From Thiohalobacter thiocyanaticus (GTDB lineage: Bacteria; Pseudomonadota; Gammaproteobacteria; Thiohalobacterales; Thiohalobacteraceae), in contig NZ_AP018052.1 of the NCBI RefSeq assembly GCF_002356355.1, positions 1,488,001 through 1,552,000 on the forward strand: a stretch of DNA of 64,000 bases, in the 5' to 3' direction. Position numbers and translations under genes: made by a program. How positions within the stretch are numbered: the stretch's first letter is position 1; every line of letters starts with the position of its first letter. Below the pieces are notes generated by a model. The model searched no databases. It saw only the letters and a list, made by a program, of their open reading frames with translations, and was not told the DNA's origin. Of this stretch, positions 1-8,417 are shown piece by piece.

Positions 1-602
1 ATCTGATCGAGCGCTTCTCCTGGGTGATGCTGGTCAGTTCGACCTCGCTGGGCCTGCAGCGGGTACTGCTGGACATCACCGCCTGGACCGGCACCACCTG
101 GCTGGTCACCCTGGTGGCCGCGCTGGGGTTGATCCTGCTCTGGTGGCGTCCGCGCCGGGTCGGCGACTGGCCGCAGCGTCTGCTGCAGCTGACGCTGCTG
201 CTGCTGGTGATACGCTTCGCTATCCCGCTGATTGCACTGGCCGGCGAGGGCGTGTACGGCCTGTTCCTGCAGCCACGCTATGCCGCCTCCACCATCGAGC
301 TCGAACAGAGCACTGAGCGGATCGGTCGCATCAATGAATCCACCCGTCAGCGGCTGGAGGAGGAGGGCGCACCGGGCCTGCTGGAACGCGCCCAGCGCGC
401 CTACGATTCGATGGTGGGCTCGCTGGACATCGAGGCGCGCACGGCGGAACTGCGCGCGACCGTGGCCCGGGTCAGTGAGCACACCATCGACCTGATCGTG
501 GTGTTCGTGTTGCAGACCGTGATTCTGCCGCTGCTGTTCCTGTGGCTGCTGGCGAAACTGGCCAGGGGGCTCGGCCGCTGGCTGTGGACCGGTTCCGGGT
601 GA
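1..602 (+). CDS. Membrane protein of unknown function (5' partial)
   Basis: The frame is open from the left edge, so the true start lies upstream; a GTG at 24 followed at once by ATG is the first in-window start but need not be real. About 200 residues are visible. Two hydrophobic stretches near the start (about residues 20-40 and 50-80 counted from the GTG) and one near the end (about 153-180) look like membrane segments. Between them is a charged, Glu/Arg-rich section of about 60 residues that could be helical or coiled coil. The gene ends 3 bases before the convergent greB stop, with no terminator between them. I do not recognise a family and propose no function. Confidence 0.7.
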   Translation, partial: LIERFSWVMLVSSTSLGLQRVLLDITAWTGTTWLVTLVAALGLILLWWRPRRVGDWPQRLLQLTLLLLVIRFAIPLIALAGEGVYGLFLQPRYAASTIELEQSTERIGRINESTRQRLEEEGAPGLLERAQRAYDSMVGSLDIEARTAELRATVARVSEHTIDLIVVFVLQTVILPLLFLWLLAKLARGLGRWLWTGSG

Positions 603-605
603 GGC

Positions 606-1106
606 TCAGGATTCGGGATAGCGGATGCCGTTGACGTAATAACGCCGCAGCCCCTGCGGGGTCTGTACCTCCACTTCGTCGTCCAGGGTCTTCTTGAGCA
701 GCGCACGCGCCATGGGCGAGTCGATGCTGATCCAGCCGCGGGCCGGGTCGAACTCGTCGCCGCCGACGATGCGATAGGTATGTTCCCCGCCGGTCTCGTC
801 CTCGAGCGTCACCCAGGCCCCGAAGAAGATGCGCTGCGGATCGCTCGGGGGCTGTCCCGCCACCCGCAGTTCGGGCAGGCGCTTCTGCAGATAACGGATG
901 CGCCGGTCGATGCCGGCCAGTTCCTTCTTGCGGTAGATGTACTCGGCGTTTTCCGAACGGTCGCCCTCGGCCGCGGCCGCAGCAAGCGCCTTTGTCACCT
1001 CCGCGCGGCGCTGCCACAGGCCCTTGAGTTCGTCCTGCAGGCGGGCGAAACCGTCAGGCGTGATATAGGGCGTGCCTTTGGGCTGCGGTGGACGGTAACG
1101 TGACAT
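606..1106 (-). CDS. greB: Transcription elongation factor GreB
   Basis: The 166-residue protein is a Gre factor: it binds the RNA polymerase secondary channel and stimulates cleavage of backtracked transcripts. The N-terminal coiled coil carries the acidic tip motif GDRSENAEY (about residues 48-56) and the C-terminal FKBP-like domain ends with [13 protein letters not shown]. The long N-terminus [18 protein letters not shown] favours GreB over GreA. The frame stays open upstream to 1277, but family alignment places the start at the ATG whose complement is 1104-1106. The gene is divergent from rtcA, about 90 bases away. Confidence 0.95.
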   Translation of the reverse strand: MSRYRPPQPKGTPYITPDGFARLQDELKGLWQRRAEVTKALAAAAAEGDRSENAEYIYRKKELAGIDRRIRYLQKRLPELRVAGQPPSDPQRIFFGAWVTLEDETGGEHTYRIVGGDEFDPARGWISIDSPMARALLKKTLDDEVEVQTPQGLRRYYVNGIRYPES

Positions 1107-1195
1107 GGCGGGCCGTGCAGAATGAAGAGTGAAGAGATTGTAGCGGCTGCGGTCGGGGCTGTAACCCGGTCCGCACTCCGGTACAATGTTCCGAC

Positions 1196-2236
1196 ATGAA
1201 CCAGCCTGAAGTCGCACAACCCCTTTCCCTGGACGGTTCCATCGGCGAGGGCGGAGGGCAGGTGCTGCGCACCGCACTGTCCCTCTCGCTCTGTCTGCAG
1301 CGACCGTTTCGTATCGAGAATATCCGCATTGGCCGCAAGCGCCCCGGACTGCAGCCGCAGCATCTGGCCGCAGTGCGTGCCGCCACGGCGATCAGCGATG
1401 CCGTTGTCGAGGGCGATGCACCCGGTTCGACCGCGCTGAGCTTCGCGCCGGGCCCGGTACGGGCCGGGGTCTATCACTTCGATATCGGCACCGCCGGCAG
1501 CACCGGGCTGCTGCTGCAGACCCTGCTGCCGGCGCTGATGCTGGGCGAGGATGACTCCACCCTCACGCTCGACGGCGGCACCCACAATCCCCTGGCCCCG
1601 ACCTTCGAATACCTCAACCAGGCCTATCTGCCCATGATCAACCGCATGGGGCCGCAGATCCAGGCCGAACTGGTGCGTCCCGGCTTCTACCCGGAGGGCG
1701 GTGGCCGCATCCGGGTCCATATCCGCCCGGCCGTGCATCTGTGGCCACTGCAGATCCCGCGGCGCGGCAAGGTGCTGACCCTGGACGGTCAGGCGCTGGT
1801 CGCCAATCTGCCGCTGGAAATCGCCGAGCGGGAGCTGGCCGTGCTCCAGTCCGGCCTGGCGGTGCATGCCGGCGGTCTGCAGGCCCATCGCGTCGAGGAC
1901 TGCATCAGTACCGGCAACGCAGTCTGGGTGAGTGTCTACAGCGAACACATCACCGAGGTGTTCAGTGTGCTGGGTGAGAAGGGCGTGCCTGCCGAGACGG
2001 TTGCCCAGAGCCTGGTGGACCAGGTGCGGACCTACCTGGACGAAGACGTTCCGGTCGGTCCCTGGCTGGCGGACCAGCTGCTGCTGCCAATGGCTCTGGC
2101 CGGCCAGGGCAGCTTCCGCAGCCTCGAGCCCAGCGCTCATACCACTACTCAGATCGAGGTTATTGCCGCTTTCACCGGCCGGCGTTTCCAGGTCCGACCG
2201 ACAGACAAGGGGCACGTCCTCATCAGTCTGGAGTGA
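1196..2236 (+). CDS. rtcA: RNA 3'-terminal phosphate cyclase
   Basis: The 346-residue protein matches RtcA, which converts RNA 3'-phosphate ends to 2',3'-cyclic phosphates through an adenylated enzyme intermediate. The family signature [16 protein letters not shown] is at residues 12-27, and the block around [13 protein letters not shown] follows later. Length is normal for the family. RtcA is usually encoded next to the ligase RtcB and the sigma-54 activator RtcR; neither is in this window. No Shine-Dalgarno sequence is seen before the ATG, and a TACAAT hexamer (1182-1187) lies only 8 bases upstream, so the message could be nearly leaderless. Confidence 0.95.
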   Translation: MNQPEVAQPLSLDGSIGEGGGQVLRTALSLSLCLQRPFRIENIRIGRKRPGLQPQHLAAVRAATAISDAVVEGDAPGSTALSFAPGPVRAGVYHFDIGTAGSTGLLLQTLLPALMLGEDDSTLTLDGGTHNPLAPTFEYLNQAYLPMINRMGPQIQAELVRPGFYPEGGGRIRVHIRPAVHLWPLQIPRRGKVLTLDGQALVANLPLEIAERELAVLQSGLAVHAGGLQAHRVEDCISTGNAVWVSVYSEHITEVFSVLGEKGVPAETVAQSLVDQVRTYLDEDVPVGPWLADQLLLPMALAGQGSFRSLEPSAHTTTQIEVIAAFTGRRFQVRPTDKGHVLISLE

Positions 2237-2366
2237 CGTCCGGCAGGCCGTGATATATAGTTGGATCGCACTTGATTTCAACCAAGTCGTCCCCGCCTTT
2301 CCGGGCAGGGCGTACATGGTTTTCTCCCTGATGTCCGGTCAATGACTGTATGAACGAGGAGGTCAT

Positions 2367-2573
2367 ATGTCTGGTACCTATACACTCAAGGCGGATCCCC
2401 TGAAACATCGTGACGAAGACACCGGCTATCGCATCGGCTGGAAATATAAATACAAGTTCGAACGCGGTGCGCTTGACGGCGAGATGACCTACGGCGAGGC
2501 CAGAAAGAAGGCCGCGGAGTTGCAGGCCAAGGAGCCGGAAAAGGTGTTCTACCCGGAAATCATCCGGGAGTGA
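2367..2573 (+). CDS. Small charged protein of unknown function (68 aa)
   Basis: A strong ribosome binding site (GAGGAGG) precedes the ATG and a strong intrinsic terminator follows within 25 bases, so this looks like a genuine monocistronic gene. The protein is soluble and highly charged, rich in Lys, Glu, Arg and Tyr. It has an aromatic-basic stretch GWKYKYKFERG (about residues 26-36) followed by an Ala/Lys/Glu-rich probable helix. There is no signal peptide, membrane segment or cysteine. I do not recognise a family. Confidence 0.75.
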   Translation: MSGTYTLKADPLKHRDEDTGYRIGWKYKYKFERGALDGEMTYGEARKKAAELQAKEPEKVFYPEIIRE

Positions 2574-2595
2574 AGCCTGCATCCGCCGCAACCGG

Positions 2596-2622
2596 CGCCG
2601 CCCCTCGGGGCGGCGTTTTTTT
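2596..2622 (+). terminator. Rho-independent terminator
   Basis: The 9-base arms CGCCGCCCC (2596-2604) and GGGGCGGCG (2607-2615) form a GC-rich stem, followed directly by a run of seven T. It ends the transcript of the 68-residue protein. Confidence 0.93.
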
Positions 2623-2698
2623 GTTTGAATCATCACACCAGGGTCCCGGGATGCCGGCAGGGCCGGTTCCGGGTTATCCTGTGTACAGGAGGTGCAGT

Positions 2699-2896
2699 AT
2701 GCAGGTTTCCAGCCTATATCCGAGCCGTGCCGGCGATCCCGAGATTCCCCCCGGCTTCCCGCCGGAGGAGCCGCCCACCGAGGTGCCGCCCGGTATCCCG
2801 CCGGACCAGCCCCCGGAGGAGCCGTCACCGAGCGGGCCGGTGGAAGTGCCGCCCGACAGTCCGACCGAGGTGCCGCCACCGCCACCGGCGGCCTGA
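2699..2896 (+). CDS. Proline-rich small protein of unknown function (65 aa)
   Basis: The ATG is preceded by AGGAGG at good spacing. The frame stays open upstream to 2570, but that part crosses the terminator and is unlikely to be translated. After about 15 ordinary residues the protein is almost entirely Pro-Pro-x-x repeats with Glu, Asp, Gly and Val, and it ends in a polyproline run PPPPPAA. It should be extended and acidic. No signal peptide is evident. The low complexity makes a coincidental frame possible, but the ribosome site argues for a gene. It lies 18 bases before tcdA. Confidence 0.55.
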   Translation: MQVSSLYPSRAGDPEIPPGFPPEEPPTEVPPGIPPDQPPEEPSPSGPVEVPPDSPTEVPPPPPAA

Positions 2897-2914
2897 ACCG
2901 GGCCGTATGATCGT

Positions 2915-3736
2915 ATGGACAGTTACGAGGAACGCTTCGGCGGCGTGCGCCGCCTCTACGGCGCGGCCGCCTTCGCCCGTCTCCCGCAGTTGCACCTGTG
3001 CGTGGTCGGCCTGGGCGGCGTGGGTTCCTGGGCCGCGGAGGCGCTGGCGCGCACCGGCGTCGGCCGGCTGACCCTGATCGATCATGACGACATCAGCCCC
3101 TCCAACGTCAACCGCCAGCTGCACAGCCTGAGCGACACGCTGGACCGGTCCAAGGTCGAGGTGATGGCCGAGCGGGTGCGGCAGATCAATCCCTGGTGCA
3201 GGGTGGAAGTGGTCGATGATTTCCTTACCAGCCGCAACCTGTGGGAACTGCTGCCGCTCGGCTACGATTATATCATCGATGCCATCGACAGCATCCGCTT
3301 CAAGGCAGACATGATCTATTTCTGCAAGCGCAACCGCATCCCTGTCATCACCACCGGCGGCGCGGGTGGGCTGACCGATCCCACCGCCATCCGCATCGCC
3401 GATCTCACCCGCACCTGGAACGACGCCCTCGCCGCCAAGGTGCGTTCACGCCTGCGTGCCGAGTATGGCTGGACCCGCAACCCGTCGCGCCGTTTCGGCA
3501 TCGAATGCGTCTTCTCCACCGAACAGGCGGTCTATCCCCGGGCGGACGGAAGCGTGTGCACGGCCAAGCCCGGCGTCCATGGGGTGCACCTGGACTGTGA
3601 AATGGGCTACGGCTCGTCGGTGGCAGTGACCGCAGGTTTCGGATTTGCCGCCGCGGCCCGGGTGCTGGAACGCGTGCTGAGGCATGCCGGCGCTGCCAGT
3701 GGCGCCGGCAGCGTGTCGGCCGCCGGCGGCGACTGA
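2915..3736 (+). CDS. tcdA: tRNA threonylcarbamoyladenosine dehydratase (TcdA/CsdL family)
   Basis: The 273-residue E1-like (ThiF/MoeB fold) enzyme dehydrates t6A37 of tRNA to its cyclic form using ATP. The N-terminal MDSYEERFGGVRRLYG is typical of TcdA. The nucleotide-binding loop GLGGVG is at residues 32-37, followed by the acidic strand LIDHDDISPSNVNRQ that carries the Asp and Arg used for adenylation. A glycine-rich C-terminal segment (about 240-250) is also typical. Its stop is 4 bases before the GTG of the next gene, so the two are probably co-transcribed. Confidence 0.93.
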   Translation: MDSYEERFGGVRRLYGAAAFARLPQLHLCVVGLGGVGSWAAEALARTGVGRLTLIDHDDISPSNVNRQLHSLSDTLDRSKVEVMAERVRQINPWCRVEVVDDFLTSRNLWELLPLGYDYIIDAIDSIRFKADMIYFCKRNRIPVITTGGAGGLTDPTAIRIADLTRTWNDALAAKVRSRLRAEYGWTRNPSRRFGIECVFSTEQAVYPRADGSVCTAKPGVHGVHLDCEMGYGSSVAVTAGFGFAAAARVLERVLRHAGAASGAGSVSAAGGD

Positions 3737-3740
3737 GCCG

Positions 3741-4484
3741 GTGGCGGTCATCTGGCGGGGACGGCGCGCCGGCGTCGACTATGAGGTGCGCAGTGCCGGG
3801 CGCACCCGCAGGCTCTACACCAATGGTGTACTGCATACCCAGTACAATCCGCGCCAGGCCCTGACCGGCAGCGTGTGGGACCTGCTGCTCCTGCCGGCCC
3901 TGCTGCAGCCGCAGCGCCGCTTCGAACGGGTGCTGGTGCTGGGCGTGGGCGGCGGTGCCGTCATCAACCTGCTGCGCCGTCATGCCCGGTTCGCCGCCGT
4001 GACCGGAGTGGAGCTCGATGGCCTGCACCTGCAGCTGGCGCGGCGCTTTTTCGATCTGGACACTGAAGGCGTCGAGCTGGTGCAGGCCGATGCCCGTGAC
4101 TGGCTGCTGCGATACGAGGGTGAGGCCTTCGACCTGATCATCGACGACCTGTTCATGGAAGTCGACCGGGAACCGGCCCGCGCGGTCAGTGCCACTCCGG
4201 CCTGGTTGCGGCTGCTCGACTCCCACCTGACCCGTCGCGGGTTGCTGGTGATGAACTTCCCCGGCCGGGCCGACCTGCGCCAGTGCGGATTCACCGCCGC
4301 ACCGCGGCTGCGCGCCCGCTACCGTTCGGCGTTCGAATTCACCCATCCGCGGCTGGAAAACGCCGTCGGCGCCTGGCTCAAGTTCTCCGCCAGCAGCCGC
4401 GATCTCAGACGCACGCTTAAGACCCTGCCCGAACTGGACCCGGCCCGCAGCCGGCTGGAATACCGCATGAGCCGGCTTGGGTAG
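3741..4484 (+). CDS. Spermidine-synthase-like SAM-fold protein
   Basis: The frame is open back to 3684, inside tcdA, but the natural start is the GTG at 3741, giving 247 residues. The protein has a Rossmann-fold methyltransferase/polyamine aminopropyltransferase core: motif I VLVLGVGGGAVI at about residues 56-67, then an acidic residue ending the next strand in VTGVELDGLHLQ, and DLIIDDLF (about 134-141) at the catalytic strand. It belongs broadly to the SpeE-like family. Without the full aminopropyltransferase active site verified, the substrate is unknown. Its stop codon TAG (4482-4484) lies inside repeat A1, so the present C-terminus may have been set by insertion of the repeat. Confidence 0.8.
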   Translation: MAVIWRGRRAGVDYEVRSAGRTRRLYTNGVLHTQYNPRQALTGSVWDLLLLPALLQPQRRFERVLVLGVGGGAVINLLRRHARFAAVTGVELDGLHLQLARRFFDLDTEGVELVQADARDWLLRYEGEAFDLIIDDLFMEVDREPARAVSATPAWLRLLDSHLTRRGLLVMNFPGRADLRQCGFTAAPRLRARYRSAFEFTHPRLENAVGAWLKFSASSRDLRRTLKTLPELDPARSRLEYRMSRLG

Positions 4485-4563
4485 GATGGGTGGAGGCGCA
4501 TCGCGCCGTAACCCATCATTTTGCCGCGCCGCGATGGGTTGCGCTTCGCTTCACCCATCCTAC
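4481..4563. repeat. Interspersed palindrome, family A copy 1
   Basis: An imperfect palindrome that begins GTAGGATGGGTGGAGGCG and ends CACCCATCCTAC, with an internal pair AACCCATC / GATGGGTT. It shares both ends and the internal arms with seven other copies in this window. It lies between convergent genes, overlaps the stop codon of the upstream gene and could act as a transcript-end hairpin. Confidence 0.9.
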
Positions 4564-4583
4564 TGTCTGTATCGGGAAATGAC

Positions 4584-5327
4584 TCAGTGGTACTTCTCGG
4601 TGGTGATGTGCCCCGGCTCGCGCTTGCGATGACGCTTCATGCCGCGGCTTTCGAGCAGCTGCTGGGTGTCCTGAATCATGTCCGAGTTGCCGCACAGCAT
4701 GACATGGGCATCGTCGGCCTTGAGTTCCAGCCCGATGCGCTGCTCCAGTTCGCCGGATTCCAGCGCCGCCGGGATGCGCACCTTGAGCGCGCCCTTGTGT
4801 TCGGCGCGGGTGACCAGCGGCACGAAGTCGAGCTGATCGCCGTGTTGTTCCAGGAGCTGCATGATGGTGTCCTGGTAGGCCAGGTCATCGGGCGTGCGTA
4901 CCGAATGGCACAGCACCAGACGCTCGAAGCGCGACCAGGGCTCCTCGGTCTTGAGGATGGACAGGAAGGGGCCGAGCGCGGTGCCGGTGGCGAGCAGCCA
5001 CAGGTGGCGGTGCTCGGGCAGTTGGTCCAGGGTCATCATGCCGTTGACGGCGGAGTTGACCAGGAACTCGTCGCCCTTTTCCAGTTCGGCCAGGCGCGGC
5101 GACAGCGGGCCCTCGGGGACGATGTTGAAATAGATCTCGTGGGTCGATTCATGCGGGGCATTGACCAGTGAGTAGGGCCGACCGACCCGTTCGCCGTCGA
5201 TGTCCAGTCCGACGCGGACGAACTGTCCGGCCTTGAACTCCGGCAGCGGGGCCTCGAAGCGCAATGAATACAGTTCATCGCTCCACTGCACCTTTTCCGT
5301 CAATGTTGCCTTCAGCCAGTCGGCCAT
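4584..5327 (-). CDS. fpr: Ferredoxin/flavodoxin--NADP+ reductase
   Basis: The 247-residue FAD enzyme passes electrons between NADPH and ferredoxin or flavodoxin. The FAD-binding RPYSLVNAP motif (about residues 49-57) and the NADP-binding segment GTALGPFLSIL (about 115-125) are present. The C-terminus HITTEKYH resembles the TTEHYW end of bacterial subclass-I Fpr. Length and start match the family. It is a single gene on the minus strand, convergent with the SAM-fold gene across repeat A1. Confidence 0.95.
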   Translation of the reverse strand: MADWLKATLTEKVQWSDELYSLRFEAPLPEFKAGQFVRVGLDIDGERVGRPYSLVNAPHESTHEIYFNIVPEGPLSPRLAELEKGDEFLVNSAVNGMMTLDQLPEHRHLWLLATGTALGPFLSILKTEEPWSRFERLVLCHSVRTPDDLAYQDTIMQLLEQHGDQLDFVPLVTRAEHKGALKVRIPAALESGELEQRIGLELKADDAHVMLCGNSDMIQDTQQLLESRGMKRHRKREPGHITTEKYH

Positions 5328-5468
5328 TGCACACCTCGCGTTTGTTTCAATGCATCTTTATAGGGGCTGTCCGGCGCGGACTCAACCCTGGAAAGACCGG
5401 GTGTTTCCGGCCAATCGCCCATTATACGGGACCGGCGGTTGCTCTGCAGGTGCAGGTCGGACCATGAC

Positions 5469-5496
5469 GTAGGTCGGGTTACGCCTTGCAGGCTAA
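5469..5496. repeat. Short palindrome, family B copy 1
   Basis: GTAGGTCGGGTTA pairs with TAACCCGACCTAC around a short loop. This is a reduced form of the roughly 78-base family B element seen at 23649 and 46266. It sits just downstream of the phrB stop and could serve as a transcription end. Confidence 0.9.
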
Positions 5497-5502
5497 CCCG
5501 AC

Positions 5503-6978
5503 CTACATTGTGAGTCGGTTGTGCGTGCGGATGGCATCCCACCCCGCCAGGGCGCGTTCGCGCGAGGCCTTCAGGTCGACCAGCGGCCGGGGATAGGTCG
5601 CGCCGGGTTCCACGCCGGCTTCGGCGAGCACTGCTGCAGGCGCCTCCCAGGGCCGGGCCAGCCATTTGTCCGGCAGTGCGGCAAGTTCCGGCAGCCAACG
5701 GCGCAGATAGCTGCCGTCGGGGTCGAATTTCTGCGCCTGGGTGACCGGATTGAAAATCCGGAAGAAGGGGGCGGCGTCGGCACCGCAGCCGGCAGTCCAC
5801 TGCCAGCCCAATGTATTGTTAGCGAGATCGGCGTCGACCAGGGTGTCCCAGAACCAGCGCGCTCCCTCCAGCCAGTGAATGCCCAGATTCTTGGTCAGAA
5901 AGGAGGCGACCACCATGCGCACCCGATTGTGCATCCACCCCGTGTGCCACAGTTCGCGCATGCCGGCGTCGACCAGCGGGATGCCGGTGCTGCCGCGTTG
6001 CCAGGCGCGCAGCGAATCGGGGTCATTGCGCCAGGGAAAGGCCTTGAAGCGGCTGTCCAGCGGCCGTTCGGCGGTCTCCGGGAAGTGATACAGCAGGTGG
6101 TGGGCGAACTCGCGCCAGGCCAGCTGGCGCAGGTACTGCTCGCCGGCGCCGACCAGGCCGGGGCTGCGCCGTGCACCTGCATGCTGCTGTATCCGGGCGA
6201 GTACCTGGCGCGGTCCCAACTCGCCGAAATGCAGATGCGGCGACAGCCGCGAGGTGCCGTCCGCGTCGGGGCGGTCGCGCGCCTCGGGGTAGCGCTGCAG
6301 GCGTCGTTCCAGCAGCGTGCGGAGGCGGTTGTGCGCCCCGGTCTCGCCCGGTTGCCATTCATCGTGCAGGCCCGCATCCCAGTCGTGTTCCGGCAGCAGC
6401 CCGAGTGCGTCGAGTTGCAGCGAGTGTCCGCGCCGGCGCGGCAGTCCGGGCAGTTGCGACGGGGTGCGTTGCGGGGCGAGCGAGTCCAGCCGCGGCTGCA
6501 GGCTGCGCCAGAAGGGGGTGAACACGCGATAGGGGCGGCCCTGCTGATTCAGGTGGTCCCAGGGCTCGACCAGCAGGGCGGCATTGAAACTGTGGCAGGC
6601 GATGCCGCGTTGTTTCAGTTCGGCCTTGATGTCGCGGTCACGGGCGATGGCGGCGGGCTCAAGGCGTCGGTTCCAGTAGACGGCCGTGGTACCGCTGGCC
6701 GCGACCAGCTGCTGCAGGCAGGCGCCGGCTTCGCCCTGCAGCAGGTGCAGCCGGCTGCCACGTTCGCGCAGTGCCGCATCCAGGGCGGACAGGCTGTGAT
6801 GCAGCCACCAGCGACTGGCCGCGCCGGGGGCCCAGGGATCGGTATCGGTTTCCAGGATATAGACCGGGATGAGCCGGTCGGCATCGCGGCAGGCGGCGCG
6901 CAATGCCGGATTGTCGGCCAGTCGCAGGTCCTGGCGGAACCAGAGGATGGCTGTGTCAGTGGAGGGTGATGCCGGCAT
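5503..6978 (-). CDS. phrB: Deoxyribodipyrimidine photo-lyase (cryptochrome/photolyase family)
   Basis: The 491-residue protein repairs UV-induced cyclobutane pyrimidine dimers with blue light. The N-terminal photolyase domain begins ILWFRQDLRLADNPAL (antenna-binding Rossmann domain). The C-terminal FAD domain contains LAWREFAHHLL, the WHTGWMHNRVRM helix and DADLANNTLGWQW, all standard class I CPD photolyase blocks that include the Trp chain residues. The start overlaps the end of the upstream thioredoxin/HEAT gene by 23 bases, indicating translational coupling. Confidence 0.95.
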   Translation of the reverse strand: MPASPSTDTAILWFRQDLRLADNPALRAACRDADRLIPVYILETDTDPWAPGAASRWWLHHSLSALDAALRERGSRLHLLQGEAGACLQQLVAASGTTAVYWNRRLEPAAIARDRDIKAELKQRGIACHSFNAALLVEPWDHLNQQGRPYRVFTPFWRSLQPRLDSLAPQRTPSQLPGLPRRRGHSLQLDALGLLPEHDWDAGLHDEWQPGETGAHNRLRTLLERRLQRYPEARDRPDADGTSRLSPHLHFGELGPRQVLARIQQHAGARRSPGLVGAGEQYLRQLAWREFAHHLLYHFPETAERPLDSRFKAFPWRNDPDSLRAWQRGSTGIPLVDAGMRELWHTGWMHNRVRMVVASFLTKNLGIHWLEGARWFWDTLVDADLANNTLGWQWTAGCGADAAPFFRIFNPVTQAQKFDPDGSYLRRWLPELAALPDKWLARPWEAPAAVLAEAGVEPGATYPRPLVDLKASRERALAGWDAIRTHNRLTM

Positions 6979-7618
6979 CCTGCAATACTTCCAATGCCTC
7001 CTGTGCCACCTCGACCACGCCCGGGTCGCTGTCCTCCAGCCGGGCCCTGAGGTAGGGCACGGCCTCCGGACTGGCGCTCATGCCCAGGTAATGACAGGCA
7101 TCGTTGCGCACCAGGGCCTGCTCGTGCCGGGTGAGTTCGCCCAGGTCCGCCACCCCGGCCTGCAGGGCCTCGCTGCCGGCCAGATCCTCCATCACTGCGC
7201 CGATGCCCAGCCGGACCTGCAGTTCGGCCTCGGTATCGGCCAGCGGCACCAGCAGGCCCTTCAGTGCCGGCGGGTCGCGGCGGATGTGGTCGACCACCTG
7301 CTGGAGCTTGCCCTCCTTCAGCAGTTCCTGGAAATACTCGGCCAGCCCCTCGGAGCTGCCGGCGCGCTCGGCCCATTGCTTGAGTTCCGCCGGCGAGCGC
7401 AGGCCTTCGAGTTCGAACGGACCCAGCCGTACCCAGGGCACGGCCCGGATGCCCAGTTTCTCAGCCAGATCGGGGCGCAGTTCCAGGTTGATCACTTCCA
7501 AGCGGCCGATGCGGCCCTGCTTGATCAGTTCACTCAGGCCCTGCAGTACGGTGGGGCAGTGCGGGCAGCGGCTGCCCAGCACCATCAGGGCATCGGGGGG
7601 AGAGACGGTGTTGTTCAT
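6956..7618 (-). CDS. Thioredoxin-fold protein fused to HEAT-like repeats
   Basis: The protein has 220 residues. The N-terminal half is a thioredoxin fold with the redox pair CPHC at about residues 18-21 and the cis-Pro segment IRAVPWVRLG at about 57-66. The C-terminal half (about 120-215) is helical and HEAT-like, with blocks such as VRNDACHYLG and AVPYLRARLEDSDPGVVEVAQEAL. It is probably a cytoplasmic thiol protein with a protein-binding tail, since no signal peptide is present. It precedes phrB in one transcription unit and overlaps its start. The partner and function are not known to me. Confidence 0.82.
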   Translation of the reverse strand: MNNTVSPPDALMVLGSRCPHCPTVLQGLSELIKQGRIGRLEVINLELRPDLAEKLGIRAVPWVRLGPFELEGLRSPAELKQWAERAGSSEGLAEYFQELLKEGKLQQVVDHIRRDPPALKGLLVPLADTEAELQVRLGIGAVMEDLAGSEALQAGVADLGELTRHEQALVRNDACHYLGMSASPEAVPYLRARLEDSDPGVVEVAQEALEVLQDAGITLH

Positions 7619-7763
7619 GCGGCTATCCTGGTTGATGTCGGCATAACCCTACACCAGCCGGAAAGATGAGGACAGCCGCGACACCACGACATCCATGGGG
7701 GAATGGTGGCCAGTGCCGGGGCTTTGCGTCAGACTTGGAACAAAGTGCAACAGGAGGGCAGAC

Positions 7764-8417
7764 ATGTTTGGGCTCAATCGCAAGACCGGGATGCCGGCCC
7801 CGGAGGAGGCGCTGCCCGGACGCGAGGCGGCCATGCCGGTGCCCGAGAGGCATTACGTCACCGGCCACCCGCTGGTCCCGCCTTTCCCGGCAGGGATGGA
7901 ACAGGCCATGTTCGGCATGGGCTGCTTCTGGGGGGCGGAAAAGGGCTTCTGGGAACTGGACGGGGTGTACAGCACCGCGGTGGGCTACGCCGGCGGCTAC
8001 ACGCCCAATCCCACCTACAGGGAGGTATGTTCCGGCATGACCGGGCATAACGAGGTGGTGCGGGTGGTGTTCGATCCGCGCCGCATCGACTATGCGGAGC
8101 TGCTGCGGGTGTTCTGGGAAGGCCACGATCCCACCCAGGGCATGCGTCAGGGCAATGATGTCGGCACCCAGTACCGTTCCGGCATCTACACCTGCAGCGA
8201 AGAGCAGCAGCGGCTGGCCGAGGCCTCGCGCGAGGCCTATCAGGCTGCGCTGCATGCGCGCGGTTATGGCGGGATCACCACCGAGATCCTGCCGGCGCCG
8301 ACCTTTTATTACGCCGAGGACTATCACCAGCAGTACCTGGCCAAGAATCCGGGTGGTTACTGCGGCCACGGCGGTACCGGCGTGGCCTGCCCCACACCCG
8401 CACAGGCCGGGCCGTGA
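7764..8417 (+). CDS. msrA: Peptide-methionine (S)-S-oxide reductase
   Basis: The 217-residue enzyme reduces methionine S-sulfoxide in proteins. The catalytic Cys54 sits in the family signature [11 protein letters not shown], followed by the conserved [23 protein letters not shown] and [19 protein letters not shown] blocks. A C-terminal Cys in [13 protein letters not shown] is a likely resolving residue. The frame is open back to 7695, but AGGAGGG (about 7752-7758) sets the start at ATG 7764. The stop overlaps the next gene's GTG, so it heads a three-gene operon. Confidence 0.95.
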   Translation: MFGLNRKTGMPAPEEALPGREAAMPVPERHYVTGHPLVPPFPAGMEQAMFGMGCFWGAEKGFWELDGVYSTAVGYAGGYTPNPTYREVCSGMTGHNEVVRVVFDPRRIDYAELLRVFWEGHDPTQGMRQGNDVGTQYRSGIYTCSEEQQRLAEASREAYQAALHARGYGGITTEILPAPTFYYAEDYHQQYLAKNPGGYCGHGGTGVACPTPAQAGP

